A stretch of DNA of 64,000 nt from an uncultured Dokdonia sp. (GCF_947492535.1 NZ_CANLNH010000018.1:1-64000); one strand, 5' to 3'. Counted from the stretch's first letter, positions 27,124-36,476 are shown. The notes: generated by a model from the letters alone, not told the origin. Translations and numbers: made by a program.

Positions 27124-28013
27124 GTATGGTGCAAGAAAAAGGAATCTCTGTAATTATTTGTTTTTACAATAGTAGTAGTCGTATCACTCCTACCATGAAA
27201 AGTATTTTCTGTCAAGAAGGATTAGAGGCTGTTCCTTGGGAGTTAATTCTAGTAGATAACGCAAGTACAGATACTAGTGTCGCATTAGCTCAAGATCTTA
27301 TCAAAGAATCTTCTTTTCCTAATGCGCGTATTGTAAGTGAGTCTAAACCTGGACTTAATTATGCGCGTAAAAAAGGAATTGATAGTGCTCAGTATGATAC
27401 CATTCTTTTTTGTGATGATGATAATTGGTTAAATACCAGGTATGTAAAAACCTTATATGATTTTCTAGAAGAAAATGAAAGCTATGGGGTTGTTGGCGGA
27501 AATGGCGTAGAAGCTTGTGAAATAGAAGCGCCTGCATGGTTTGAAAAGTTTAAAAGCATCTATGCCTTAGGATGTCGAAGAGATGGTGATGTGACTAATG
27601 TTTATGGCGCAGGAATGTGTTTTAGAAAATCTATTTTTGATGATTTTGAACCTAAAATGACTGATAGGAAAGGAAAGAGCTTATCTTCTGGAGGAGATTC
27701 AGAAATGTGCGAATATGCAGTGTCTAAAGGATATAAGATTCGACAAATTTGTGATAATACATTCCAGCATTTTATTCCCAAAGACCGACTCACAAAATCG
27801 TATTTATATAGAATGGCTAGAGGAAAAGGCCAGACCATGGCTCAGTTAATTCTTCTAAGAAAAAATAATTCTAAAATGGCTACAGGGGTATTTTATCGTA
27901 TGCGACTGGATACAAAAAAACTTTTTACTCATTTATTTAAACTAGATAATGTTAGATTTGTTTTTGAGCTAAATAGAGTGTATTCTTATTGGATAACACT
28001 TATTCGTGCATAA
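27120..28013 (+). CDS. GT2-family glycosyltransferase
   Basis: A 297-residue GT-A enzyme with ISVIICFYNSSSRITPTMKS, ILVDNASTDTS (42-52), the FCDDDNWLN metal-binding stretch and GGNGVEACEIEAPAWFEKF further on. The last motif recurs in a Bacteroidota GT2 group. It begins inside the acyltransferase stop codon and is followed by a 67-nt gap. Sugar specificity is unknown. Confidence 0.87.
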   Translation: MSMVQEKGISVIICFYNSSSRITPTMKSIFCQEGLEAVPWELILVDNASTDTSVALAQDLIKESSFPNARIVSESKPGLNYARKKGIDSAQYDTILFCDDDNWLNTRYVKTLYDFLEENESYGVVGGNGVEACEIEAPAWFEKFKSIYALGCRRDGDVTNVYGAGMCFRKSIFDDFEPKMTDRKGKSLSSGGDSEMCEYAVSKGYKIRQICDNTFQHFIPKDRLTKSYLYRMARGKGQTMAQLILLRKNNSKMATGVFYRMRLDTKKLFTHLFKLDNVRFVFELNRVYSYWITLIRA

Positions 28014-28080
28014 AGGGTATATTTAAATGACCTAATAGGGTGCTAAAGTAGTACCATAAGCCACATGTATTAAAGAACCA

Positions 28081-28989
28081 ATGAAAAAAGTATTGATATT
28101 TTCATCTTTATGTAAGTCTAAAGAAGTCCTAGAAGTGGTGCTTCCCTCTTGGGTTGCATTAGACACAGGAAGTTGTCAGGTAGATATGCTTCTGTATGAT
28201 GATAATAATGAAAAGAAAGCCATTCATTTTCTTGCAGATTTTGAAGCAAAAAACCCAAATGTACAGGTGCAAAGAGATTGGATAGAAAGCGATTCTAATT
28301 ATAAAACTCATAATTGGAATAGACCTCTTACGGATAGAATTACTTTTATAAAAAATAAAGCGATTTCATATGCTTTGGACGAAGGCTATGATTATATTTT
28401 TCTTTTAGATGCAGATTTAGTGATACACCCAACCCTTTTACAGCATTTAATGAGCTGTAATAAAGACTTTGTGTTTGAAGTTTTCTGGACGGTTTTTCAT
28501 GATCAGACCTTTGCAAAACCGAATTGTTGGGATATCCATTCTTGGAATTATATTTATCCTGAAACAATATTACAGCTCCCAACGCCTGGAACGTATAAAG
28601 TAGGTGCAGGAGGTGCTTGTACATTGCTTACAAGAAATGCCTTAGAGAAAGGTGTTAATTTTGAACGTATAGAGAATATGCCGTATGCAGGAGAAGATAG
28701 ACATATTTGTACGCGTGCAGAAGTATTAGGAGTAGACATTTATATAGATACACATTATCCTGCTTTTCATATTTTTAAAAATGAACAGAGTAAAGAAGCT
28801 AGCACTTGGTATACAAAGGGCTGCAATCCTAGGTATTTTGATACTTGGTTAGATGAACATTGGAAAACGGAAGTACATAAGTTATTTGTAGAAGCAAAAG
28901 TGATACCTCCTAAAAATAAAATAGATAAATATAGGCGTGCGTTGTATAAAGCAAAACGTGCTTATATTAATTATATGCGATATAATTAA
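28081..28989 (+). CDS. Glycosyltransferase, GT-A fold (GT2-like)
   Basis: A 302-residue protein with KKVLIFSSLCKSKEVLEVVLPS at the start, YDYIFLLDADLVIHPTLLQHL carrying the DxD metal-binding motif (about 101-121), and VGAGGACTLLTRNAL. Near the acceptor side it has MPYAGEDRHICTRAEVLG, where GEDRHxCxRA is conserved in a family of predicted transferases. The basic C-terminus (KYRRALYKAKRAYINY) suggests membrane association. It fits the glycan-assembly context. No finer assignment is possible. Confidence 0.75.
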   Translation: MKKVLIFSSLCKSKEVLEVVLPSWVALDTGSCQVDMLLYDDNNEKKAIHFLADFEAKNPNVQVQRDWIESDSNYKTHNWNRPLTDRITFIKNKAISYALDEGYDYIFLLDADLVIHPTLLQHLMSCNKDFVFEVFWTVFHDQTFAKPNCWDIHSWNYIYPETILQLPTPGTYKVGAGGACTLLTRNALEKGVNFERIENMPYAGEDRHICTRAEVLGVDIYIDTHYPAFHIFKNEQSKEASTWYTKGCNPRYFDTWLDEHWKTEVHKLFVEAKVIPPKNKIDKYRRALYKAKRAYINYMRYN

Positions 28990-29008
28990 TCAAATCTAAT
29001 ACTAGCTA

Positions 29009-30262
29009 GTGAATACATCGTTAAAGATATTAATAGTAGCAGATACATTAGATGTAGATGCCAGTAGTGGAGCAAAGACGAGTCTGGCATTGGTAGAAAG
29101 TCTAATAGCTTGTGGGTATGACCTGAAAGTTCTTCACTATTCTAGAAAAGAAATTCCTATTGATAAAACAACGACGATTTCTATAAAGGAGAAAAAGAGT
29201 TCTATCTACTATCTACTTGCTAAAATTCAAATTTTTACCAAAAGAATCTTAGGAATATCATTACATAAAAAAACGGAATCTCGTAGAGGGTTTTCATATA
29301 CACATACCTATGATGTTGCAAGTATTCAACAAGCAATACAAAAAGAAAACCAAGATCAGTATGACTGGGTCGTAGCACTAAGTTATGCAGGAAGTTTTAG
29401 AGCGCATATGGCGTTAACAAAACTGCCTATTTGGCATCGTAAATTTATAGCATATATCCATGATCCATATCCTCAGCATTCATATCCTAGACCTTATGAT
29501 TGGGTAGAACCAGGGCATCAACAAAAAAGAGATTTCTTTGTAGAAATGTCTCATAGTGCCAAATATATGATGTACCCTAGTCAGTACTTAGGTGATTGGA
29601 TGGAAAGCTATTATCATAAATCAAGAGGAAAAGCAGTGATCATTCCTCATCAGATACCCGATGTGATTGTAAGTGATGAAACTCCTGACTTTTTTGATGA
29701 AGAGAAATTTACCGTCATGCATGCAGGTTCTATGATGAGCGCTCGTAACCCAATGGCATTGACAGAGGCTTTCTGTGTATTGACAGAAGAGAATAAAGAA
29801 TTTAAAAAGGATGCACAACTTATTTTTATAGGAAATAGATCTGTTTTTCATGATGAGTTAGAAAAGATTTCAAAAAATTATTCGGCTTTGTATGTACATC
29901 CGGGGTATTTGAATTTTGATAGTGTTTTATCTATGCAATATAAAACGTCAGTCAATGTAGTGCTGGAAGCCAAAGGTCCTTTTAGTCCTTTTTTACCGGG
30001 TAAAATACCACATTGTATAAAAGCAAATACACCGATACTACTTTTAGGTCCTTATAAAAGTGAAACCAAAAGATTGCTAGGTGATGCCTATCCTTATTGG
30101 TCTGAAATAGACGATGTGCTAATGATAAAAAAACACTTACAGCACTTATATACACTTTGGAAAAAAGATAAAAACAGTCTAACTTTAGAAGTAGATACAA
30201 TTACAGACTTAACTTATTATTTTTCTCCTGAATATGTAGCGGGTCAATTTAAAACACTATAA
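29009..30262 (+). CDS. GT-B fold glycosyltransferase-like protein
   Basis: A 417-residue protein starting with GTG at 29009. The N-terminal LKILIVADTLDVDASSGAKTSLALVESL is a Rossmann start as in GT4 enzymes, and YAGSFRAHMAL, IAYIHDPYPQHSYPRP and FTVMHAGSMMSARNPMALTEAF follow. The canonical E-x7-E motif is not obvious, being replaced by LGPYKSETKRLLGDAYPYW. It could therefore be a divergent GT4 member or a different GT-B family. It is 5 nt upstream of the next glycosyltransferase. Confidence 0.7.
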   Translation: MNTSLKILIVADTLDVDASSGAKTSLALVESLIACGYDLKVLHYSRKEIPIDKTTTISIKEKKSSIYYLLAKIQIFTKRILGISLHKKTESRRGFSYTHTYDVASIQQAIQKENQDQYDWVVALSYAGSFRAHMALTKLPIWHRKFIAYIHDPYPQHSYPRPYDWVEPGHQQKRDFFVEMSHSAKYMMYPSQYLGDWMESYYHKSRGKAVIIPHQIPDVIVSDETPDFFDEEKFTVMHAGSMMSARNPMALTEAFCVLTEENKEFKKDAQLIFIGNRSVFHDELEKISKNYSALYVHPGYLNFDSVLSMQYKTSVNVVLEAKGPFSPFLPGKIPHCIKANTPILLLGPYKSETKRLLGDAYPYWSEIDDVLMIKKHLQHLYTLWKKDKNSLTLEVDTITDLTYYFSPEYVAGQFKTL

Positions 30263-30267
30263 TACTC

Positions 30268-31350
30268 ATGAGCCTTACTATTGTTATTCCTAATAGAAAT
30301 AGAGATTTGGTTACTGTAAAACGTACCCTAGCATCTATTGCTATTCAATTACATGCTGATGTTAAGGTTGTTGTTATAGATTATGGAAGTGAGGTCGTAT
30401 ATCAAAAAGAACTTGAACAATATATTGCAGTATTAGAAAACGTGTCACTTATGTGTTGCCCTACCCAAGGGCAGTTATGGCAAAAAACCAGAGCGATTAA
30501 TATCGTATTACAACAATGCGATACAGCGTATTTTATGGTGGCAGATATGGATATGTTATTTCATCCTGAGTTTGTGATAAAAATCCAACAATACGTTCAT
30601 CCTGATGAGGTCACTTATTTTAAAGTAGGAATACTAACAGAAGAAGAAAGTACACTTGAAAAAGAATTTGGAGACTATCAAGTGAAATTTTACACCAATG
30701 AGGAAGCAACGGGAATGACATTATTCCCTGTAACTATTTTAAAAAAAATACGTGGATTTGATGAGTTTTATCATGGCTGGGGTTCGGAAGATACAGATGT
30801 GCATATACGATTACGAAATCTTGGAATCCCCGTACACTTCAATGAAAAGGAAACATTGCTTTTACATCAATGGCATCCTAAATTTTATAGATCAAAAGAG
30901 AGTACAGCACCTTATCATTACTATTTAGAGCGTGTGAACTATGAATATCTTATGCTTTCGCGAAAGCATAAAAAGGTACATGCTAATGTAGGAAAAGAAT
31001 GGGGTGTTCTTCCTAATGAGACAGCATATAAGGCATTGAATACTCCCGAAATAACCATTGATTGTACAAGTACACTAAATGCCCTTACAGCACTTTGTTT
31101 TCAGTTGTCAGAAGGAGTTTGGGAAGGTGTCGTTCAAATAGTGATACAATTACATCCAGATGCAACATCATTAAAAACAACGATCAAGAAAATAGCTAAG
31201 AAGAGAACGCCACTTTTTATATCACTAGAAGCATCAAATAGTATGCTTTTGGAAACCATCATAAAGAATCACCGTAATACTCCATATAATTACGTTTTTG
31301 ATAGGAATAAAGAAATTATTAGTTGTACCATGAATCTATCATCACTATGA
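30268..31350 (+). CDS. GT2-family glycosyltransferase with galactosyltransferase-type motif
   Basis: A 360-residue GT-A enzyme. It has LTIVIPNRNRDLVTVKRTL, AYFMVADMDMLFHPEF with the DxD motif, and GFDEFYHGWGSEDTDVHIRL (about 166-185), matching the WGxEDxD motif of the Glyco_transf_7C type. About 100 residues beyond the catalytic domain have no clear assignment. The palindromic word encodes LSRKH at 230-234, just after the catalytic domain. It overlaps the following GT4 gene by 4 nt. Confidence 0.87.
   Translation: MSLTIVIPNRNRDLVTVKRTLASIAIQLHADVKVVVIDYGSEVVYQKELEQYIAVLENVSLMCCPTQGQLWQKTRAINIVLQQCDTAYFMVADMDMLFHPEFVIKIQQYVHPDEVTYFKVGILTEEESTLEKEFGDYQVKFYTNEEATGMTLFPVTILKKIRGFDEFYHGWGSEDTDVHIRLRNLGIPVHFNEKETLLLHQWHPKFYRSKESTAPYHYYLERVNYEYLMLSRKHKKVHANVGKEWGVLPNETAYKALNTPEITIDCTSTLNALTALCFQLSEGVWEGVVQIVIQLHPDATSLKTTIKKIAKKRTPLFISLEASNSMLLETIIKNHRNTPYNYVFDRNKEIISCTMNLSSL
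30951..30970. repeat. Palindromic word in a GT2 gene (frame LSRKH)
   Basis: TATGCTTTCGCGAAAGCATA is a perfect 20-bp palindrome containing the exact 14-bp core at 30954-30967. It is read as MLSRKH near residues 229-234 and is followed by AAAAG, as at several other copies. Confidence 0.95.
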
Positions 31351-32471
31351 GAATATTAATGGTATCAATGAACTCAATACACTTTCGCCGTTGGGTAGCA
31401 CAATTAGAACATAGCGAGCATGAGGTGTATTGGTTTGATATTAATGACCAAGGCTATATCGAATCATTACCATGGGTACATCAAGTAACCGCCTGGAAAA
31501 AACGCGTATTAAAGAAACGAGGGCGGTATTTTATAAAAAGTAAACTTCCTTATTTATATAAGCAGTTATCAAATGTATTTGATATTCCTTTAGAGACCGC
31601 ATTTACAGAGGCTGTAAATGAGATACAACCTGATGTTATTCATAGCTTTGCTTTATTTATAGGGTGTAAGCCTATTATGAATTTTATGGAAAAAAATAAA
31701 CAAATTCCTTGGTTGTATTCTTCTTGGGGGAGTGATATTTATTTCAGAGAAAACAAAGCAGGAGAAACTTCATTTATTTCGAATGTATGTAGCCGTTTAG
31801 ATTATGCTATTACCGATTGTGAAAGGGATAAGCATATTCTTATAAAAGAAGGATTTAAAGGAGAACATCTAGGCGTTTTTCCAGGCGGCGGCGGATACCC
31901 TAAACGTATATCTTCTACAAAAACAAGAAAGAAAAATAGCTTTATTGTAAAAGGATATCAAAATGAACACGGTAGAGCATTGCCAGTCATTAAGGCTCTT
32001 TTAGAATTAAAAAAAGAAGGAAAAGAGGTATCTGTCTTTGTATTTGGTGTTTCTGATGATTTTTATAAGCTTTTAGAAAAAGAAAACCTTGTCACAATTG
32101 AAAATGTAGAGATAAGGAAAAACATAGATCATGCATTATTATTAGAAGCTATGGAGTCTCATGAGTTTTATATAGGAAATAGTATTTCTGACGGAACTCC
32201 TAATACCTTAATAGAAGCTATTATTTCGGGATGTATTCCTATTCAGTCAAATCCAGGGAATGCTACTGCAGAAATTATAAAAGATGGAGTTAGTGGATAC
32301 TTAATAGAACATCCAGAGGATATAGGCCATATACGTCAAGTGATGAAAAATGCCATTGAACATAACATTTCAGAAGAAGGAATTGCTCATAATGACTATT
32401 TGAAAAATACTACATTTGATCGAACTGTAGTGACTCAAAAAGTGCTAGAAGCATATTCGAAAATCTCATGA
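31347..32471 (+). CDS. GT4-family glycosyltransferase
   Basis: I chose the ATG at 31347, which overlaps the upstream TGA in an ATGA junction, over an upstream TTG at 31323. The product is 374 residues, MRILMVSMNSIHFRRW... It has the GT-B features DVIHSFALFIGCKP, SSWGSDIYFRENK and the donor-site motif SISDGTPNTLIEAIISGCIPI. It lacks the classical first Glu (DGTPN in its place), common in this subgroup. It is coupled to the PP-loop gene downstream by a 4-nt overlap. Confidence 0.87.
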   Translation: MRILMVSMNSIHFRRWVAQLEHSEHEVYWFDINDQGYIESLPWVHQVTAWKKRVLKKRGRYFIKSKLPYLYKQLSNVFDIPLETAFTEAVNEIQPDVIHSFALFIGCKPIMNFMEKNKQIPWLYSSWGSDIYFRENKAGETSFISNVCSRLDYAITDCERDKHILIKEGFKGEHLGVFPGGGGYPKRISSTKTRKKNSFIVKGYQNEHGRALPVIKALLELKKEGKEVSVFVFGVSDDFYKLLEKENLVTIENVEIRKNIDHALLLEAMESHEFYIGNSISDGTPNTLIEAIISGCIPIQSNPGNATAEIIKDGVSGYLIEHPEDIGHIRQVMKNAIEHNISEEGIAHNDYLKNTTFDRTVVTQKVLEAYSKIS

Positions 32472-33613
32472 AGATCTCTCACCTAACATATACGCAAGAA
32501 GAAGCACATATTAAGAGGAGTGTCACAGTTGATATTTTTCCGTCTGCATTGTTTTATACGATAGATCGTGCATATGAATCGTTTGTAGAAAAAGAAACGT
32601 ATGATGCGTTTGTGATTGCTTTGATACCTTTTATGTTAGAAAATTCAGAAGATTTATACGTAGATGGTACTGTAGATGAGGTATTACTCACTCATTTGAA
32701 TACACAATTTTTACCTCAGTTAGCAGTAATTTCAAAATGTAAGAAGACGCCACAAATTAGTGCAAAACATACACATAGGAGTAAGAGTAAGAATTCGCAG
32801 ATTGGCACTGGATTTTCTTGTGGGGTAGACTCTTTTACGACCTTGTATGATTTCATACAAAGTAGGATCAGTGTTCGATATGTTACATTTTTAGACGCAG
32901 GTTCTCATGGTAAGTACGGAAAAGAACATACAAAACAAATTAAAGAATTTAGGAGACAAAATGCAGCAAAGGCAGCTCAGGGTTTGGATATGGAAATGAT
33001 ATGCATAAGCTCTAATATAAGTTCCTTTGTCACCTCTAGTTTTGAAAGTTCGCACAGTCTAGTGAATCTTTCCTGTGTCTATCATTTGAGTAATTTATAT
33101 AGCGATTATTATTATTCTTCTGCTTTTTCAGAAAAGCAATCTACATTAAAAGGAGGGGATACCAGTAATTGGGATAGCTTGTTACTTCCTTATATATCTA
33201 GTTCTTATCTCACGATAAAATCGACTGCATTAGATAAAACACGATTGCAAAGAACGGCCTTCATTAGTGAGGAGAACACCGTTCAAAACTATTTGGATGT
33301 ATGTACAAATTCGTTACTTGCAAAAGAGAGAGGGTATCAAAATTGTTCTTCTTGCCATAAATGCGCCAAAACGATGACAAGCTTAGCTCTATTAGATAGA
33401 TTGTCACAATTTGGAAATGTCTTTGATCTAAATAGGTATGTGGCTACTAGAGATATGTACATTAGTACGTACTTGCTACAAAAAAAGTTAAATCCAATTG
33501 ATCAAGAAATATTAGATACTCTTAAAGAAAAGAAAGAAGTGGTTTTAAAACATTATTTTTCTGCTTTTATCTTTAGATTAAAAAAGAACGTCAAAAAAAT
33601 ACTTAAAAAGTAA
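32468..33613 (+). CDS. PP-loop ATP pyrophosphatase-like protein, function unknown
   Basis: A 381-residue protein with no known function. GTGFSCGVDSFTTLYDF contains SCGVDS (117-122), a variant of the SGGxDS PP-loop that adenylates substrates in GuaA, AsnB, TilS and QueC enzymes. About 170 residues later NCSSCHKCAKTM provides C293-x2-C296-x2-C299, a possible zinc or Fe-S site as in QueC or thiolation enzymes. The N-terminal 110 residues match nothing I recognise. It immediately precedes neuB (13-nt gap) and is coupled to a glycosyltransferase. By analogy with WbpG/PseA, which are PP-loop enzymes amidating sugars, a role in modifying a nonulosonic acid is plausible but unproven. Confidence 0.65.
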   Translation: MKISHLTYTQEEAHIKRSVTVDIFPSALFYTIDRAYESFVEKETYDAFVIALIPFMLENSEDLYVDGTVDEVLLTHLNTQFLPQLAVISKCKKTPQISAKHTHRSKSKNSQIGTGFSCGVDSFTTLYDFIQSRISVRYVTFLDAGSHGKYGKEHTKQIKEFRRQNAAKAAQGLDMEMICISSNISSFVTSSFESSHSLVNLSCVYHLSNLYSDYYYSSAFSEKQSTLKGGDTSNWDSLLLPYISSSYLTIKSTALDKTRLQRTAFISEENTVQNYLDVCTNSLLAKERGYQNCSSCHKCAKTMTSLALLDRLSQFGNVFDLNRYVATRDMYISTYLLQKKLNPIDQEILDTLKEKKEVVLKHYFSAFIFRLKKNVKKILKK

Positions 33614-33626
33614 TCAAGATATATTT

Positions 33627-34628
33627 ATGTTTATCATAGCAGAAATAGCACAAGCACATAACGGAAGTATCCAAAAAGTATATGACTATATAGAAGCGCT
33701 TTCTGGAACAGGCATAGACGCTATTAAGTTTCAAACGCATATTGCAGAGGCAGAAAGTAGCATTCATGAGCCTTTTAGAGTGAAGTTTTCAGATCAAGAT
33801 GCCACGCGTTTTGATTATTGGAAACGTATGGAGTTTTCTAAAGAACAGTGGGTAGAAATAAAAAAACGCTGTGATCAAGCCGGATTAGAATTTATGTCTT
33901 CTCCATTTAGTAATGCAGCGGTAGACCTTTTGGAGGACATAGGAATTAAACGCTATAAAATTGGCTCTGGAGAAGTCAATAACTTTCTGTTATTAGAAAA
34001 AATTGCTGCTACAGGAAAACCGGTTATTGTATCTTCTGGGATGAGTTCTTTCAAAGAACTAGATGAGACGGTCGCTTTTTTAAAAGGAAAGAACGTAGAT
34101 TTTTCAATTTTACAATGCACAACGAGTTATCCTACAGCTCCAGAACAATACGGATTAAATGTGATACAAGAATTAAAAGATAGATATAAGGTACCTATAG
34201 GATATTCAGATCATTCGGCAGATATAGGAACCTGTATTGCGGCGACGGCATTAGGAGCAGAAATCTTAGAATTTCATGCTGTTTTTAATCATACTGATTT
34301 TGGACCCGATGCAACCTCTTCTATAGAAATTAAAGATATCCCAGTAATGACAAAAAGTGTTAGGGGTATTACGCTTTCGCGAAAGCATCCTATTGATAAA
34401 TCAAACAATAGCCAATTTGCCGAATTAAAACGTATTTTTGAAAAATCTTTATCGGTAAATAAAGCATTGCCGAAGGGACATATACTCACTTTTGATGATT
34501 TAGAAGCAAAAAAACCAAAAGGATATGGTATAGATGCTTCTCAATTTGAAACCGTAATTGGAAGACCAATTACAAAAGAATTACAAAAGTGGGACTTTCT
34601 AACCGAATCTGATATTGAACATGAGTAA
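33627..34628 (+). CDS. neuB: Sialic-acid (nonulosonate) synthase NeuB
   Basis: This enzyme condenses a 6-carbon N-acetyl-mannosamine-type sugar with phosphoenolpyruvate to give a 9-carbon sialic-type acid. The 333-residue protein has IIAEIAQAHNGS at the start, DAIKFQTH, EFMSSPF, KIGSGEVNNFLLLEKIA, PVIVSSGMSS, GYSDHSADIGTCIAATALGA and FHAVFN, all standard NeuB motifs. The last 60 residues are the SAF/antifreeze-like domain (NKALPKGHILTFDDLEAKKP). The palindromic word encodes LSRKH at 250-254, between barrel and SAF domain. The stop lies within the start region of neuC. Confidence 0.93.
   Translation: MFIIAEIAQAHNGSIQKVYDYIEALSGTGIDAIKFQTHIAEAESSIHEPFRVKFSDQDATRFDYWKRMEFSKEQWVEIKKRCDQAGLEFMSSPFSNAAVDLLEDIGIKRYKIGSGEVNNFLLLEKIAATGKPVIVSSGMSSFKELDETVAFLKGKNVDFSILQCTTSYPTAPEQYGLNVIQELKDRYKVPIGYSDHSADIGTCIAATALGAEILEFHAVFNHTDFGPDATSSIEIKDIPVMTKSVRGITLSRKHPIDKSNNSQFAELKRIFEKSLSVNKALPKGHILTFDDLEAKKPKGYGIDASQFETVIGRPITKELQKWDFLTESDIEHE
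34373..34386. repeat. Palindromic word in neuB (frame LSRKH)
   Basis: An exact GCTTTCGCGAAAGC, read as LSRKH (residues 250-254) in the segment linking the barrel to the SAF domain. Confidence 0.95.
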
Positions 34629-35778
34629 CCGAAAAGTATGTGTGGTAGTAACAGCGAGACCTTCATATAGTAGGATTAAAACCGCTTTACAAGCTATCAA
34701 AAAACATCCTAACTTAGAATTGCAACTCGTGATTGCAGGTTCTGCCTTATTAGGACGTTATGGAAATGCGGTCGATTATATAGAACAAGATGGTTTTGAA
34801 ATTGCCGAGAAAGTATTTATGGTACTGGAAGGTGAGAACAAAACAGCCATGGCAAAAACCACAGGATTAGGTGTCATGGAACTCGCAACCGTATTTTACA
34901 AACTACAACCCGATATGGTTGTGACCATTGCAGATCGTTTTGAAACCATCGCAACCTCTATTGCAGCAGCTTATCAAAATATTCCATTAGTACATATACA
35001 AGGGGGTGAGGTTACAGGAAATATAGACGAGAAAGTACGTCATGCCAATACCAAACTAGCAGATATTCATCTCGTAGCAAGTGAGAGTGCAAAGTCACGT
35101 GTGCTTAAATTAGGAGAAGAAGAAAAGATGGTATATAATACCGGATGCCCCTCTATAGATATTGCCAAAAATGTAAAAGAAAATCCAGCACTTACGTTTC
35201 ATCCATCAGAAAAATATGGAGGTGTAGGAGCAACTATTGCAAAAGATGCAGCATATCTAGTGGTGATGCAACACCCTGTAACTACAGAGTATGGGCAAGC
35301 CAAAAAAGATGTAATGACCACTCTTGAAGTGGTGCACGAATTAGGGATTCCTACCTATTGGTTTTGGCCTAATGTAGATGCAGGATCTGATGGAACGAGT
35401 AATGGGATTAGAAGTTTTCGTGAAAGCGTAAACCCAAAAAATATACGTTTCTTTAAAAATATGGAACCGAACGACTTTTTGAGACTTCTTGTCAATTCAA
35501 AATGTCTCATAGGAAATAGTAGTGTCGGGATACGTGAATGCGCTTATTTGGGCGTGCCTGTAGTAAATATAGGAACGCGTCAACACGGAAGAGACCGTGG
35601 AGATAATGTCATTGATGTAAATTATACCAAAGAAGCCATTAGAGAGGCTATTAAGCAACAGATAGCGGCTCCTAGTAAAACATCATCGCCTATTTATGGA
35701 GATGGAGAAGCAGGAGAAAAAATAGCCGATATATTAGCTACATGTACATTGTCATATCATAAAACGATTACGTATTAA
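34621..35778 (+). CDS. neuC: UDP-GlcNAc 2-epimerase (hydrolysing) NeuC
   Basis: It converts UDP-N-acetylglucosamine (or a close analogue) to free N-acetylmannosamine for NeuB. I take the ATG at 34621 (8-nt overlap with neuB) over a TTG at 34615, giving 385 residues. Motifs are VTARPSYSRIK, VTIADRFETIATSIAAAYQN, VHIQGGEVTGNIDEKVRHA, YNTGCPSID, CLIGNSSVGIRECAYLGVPVVNIGTRQHGR and DRGDNVIDV, all diagnostic of the epimerase 2 family. A two-mismatch palindrome copy (35414-35427) encodes SFRES. Confidence 0.93.
   Translation: MSNRKVCVVVTARPSYSRIKTALQAIKKHPNLELQLVIAGSALLGRYGNAVDYIEQDGFEIAEKVFMVLEGENKTAMAKTTGLGVMELATVFYKLQPDMVVTIADRFETIATSIAAAYQNIPLVHIQGGEVTGNIDEKVRHANTKLADIHLVASESAKSRVLKLGEEEKMVYNTGCPSIDIAKNVKENPALTFHPSEKYGGVGATIAKDAAYLVVMQHPVTTEYGQAKKDVMTTLEVVHELGIPTYWFWPNVDAGSDGTSNGIRSFRESVNPKNIRFFKNMEPNDFLRLLVNSKCLIGNSSVGIRECAYLGVPVVNIGTRQHGRDRGDNVIDVNYTKEAIREAIKQQIAAPSKTSSPIYGDGEAGEKIADILATCTLSYHKTITY
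35414..35427. repeat. Two-mismatch palindrome copy in neuC
   Basis: GTTTTCGTGAAAGC differs at two positions from the core word and encodes SFRES (265-269), the same reading frame as the interrupted copy at 47758. It could be a decayed copy or a chance match. Confidence 0.4.
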
Positions 35779-36476
35779 TGAAAGTACTAGGGCTTATACC
35801 TGCTCGAGGCGGAAGTAAAGGAATTCCTGGTAAAAACAAAAAACTACTAGGAGGGAAGCCTTTATTACAATATACCATAGCCGCAGGATTACAAGCCTCA
35901 CAATTAGACACCTTAATTTTTTCTTCAGAAGATAAAGAGTTAATGGCGCTTGCCAGTGATTTAGGCGTTTCTGTTCCTTTTACACGTCCACAAGAATTGG
36001 CCGAAGATCGTTCTGGGTCATTAGGTGTGGTACAGCATGCATTGCGATATATGCAAGCACAAGGAAAGCAGTATGATGCTGTATGTTTATTACAGGTAAC
36101 CAATCCTTTTCGTAGTGCAACTATGATTGATGATGCTGTTTCCGCTTTCGCGAAAGCAAACACAGATTCATTAGTCTCTGTATTAAAAGTACCTCATGAA
36201 TATAATCCGCATTGGGTATTTGAAGCCTCAGAAGATGGAAAACTACATATTGCTACAGGCGAAAAAGAAATCATAAAAAGGAGACAAGATTTACCTGATG
36301 CATATATCCGTGATGGTGCTATTTATATTACAAAAAGTGACGTGTTGCTAGAGCAAAATTCGCTGTATGGTTCAAGTATTAGTTATATAGAATCTGATCC
36401 TGAATGGCATGTGAATATTGATACGATGGAGGATTGGAAACTAGCAGAAGAACTCGTTAAAAAGTTTCAAGACTAA
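35778..36476 (+). CDS. neuA: CMP-nonulosonate (acylneuraminate) cytidylyltransferase NeuA
   Basis: It activates the 9-carbon acid with CTP to give the CMP-sugar donor. The 232-residue protein begins VLGLIPARGGSKGIPGKNKK (3-22), the nucleotide-binding signature, and continues with FTRPQELAEDRSGSLGVVQHAL, LLQVTNPFRSATMIDDAV and PDAYIRDGAIYITK, all typical. No C-terminal esterase domain is present. The palindromic word encodes SAFAKA at 122-127, in a helix after DDAV. Start and stop codons overlap its neighbours by 1 nt on both sides. Confidence 0.94.
   Translation: MKVLGLIPARGGSKGIPGKNKKLLGGKPLLQYTIAAGLQASQLDTLIFSSEDKELMALASDLGVSVPFTRPQELAEDRSGSLGVVQHALRYMQAQGKQYDAVCLLQVTNPFRSATMIDDAVSAFAKANTDSLVSVLKVPHEYNPHWVFEASEDGKLHIATGEKEIIKRRQDLPDAYIRDGAIYITKSDVLLEQNSLYGSSISYIESDPEWHVNIDTMEDWKLAEELVKKFQD
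36144..36157. repeat. Palindromic word in neuA (frame SAFAKA)
   Basis: An exact GCTTTCGCGAAAGC preceded by TCC, read as SAFAKA (residues 122-127). Confidence 0.95.

Noticed and set aside
31323-31346. TTG start adding eight residues to the GT4 protein
   Set aside because: The ATG at 31347 forms an ATGA overlap with the upstream stop and gives the expected MRILMVSMNS start of the family.
35768-36163. 131-residue minus-strand open frame opposite neuA
   Set aside because: It is a shadow of neuA, which has all cytidylyltransferase motifs on the plus strand. The reading comes partly from the palindromic word being open in every frame.
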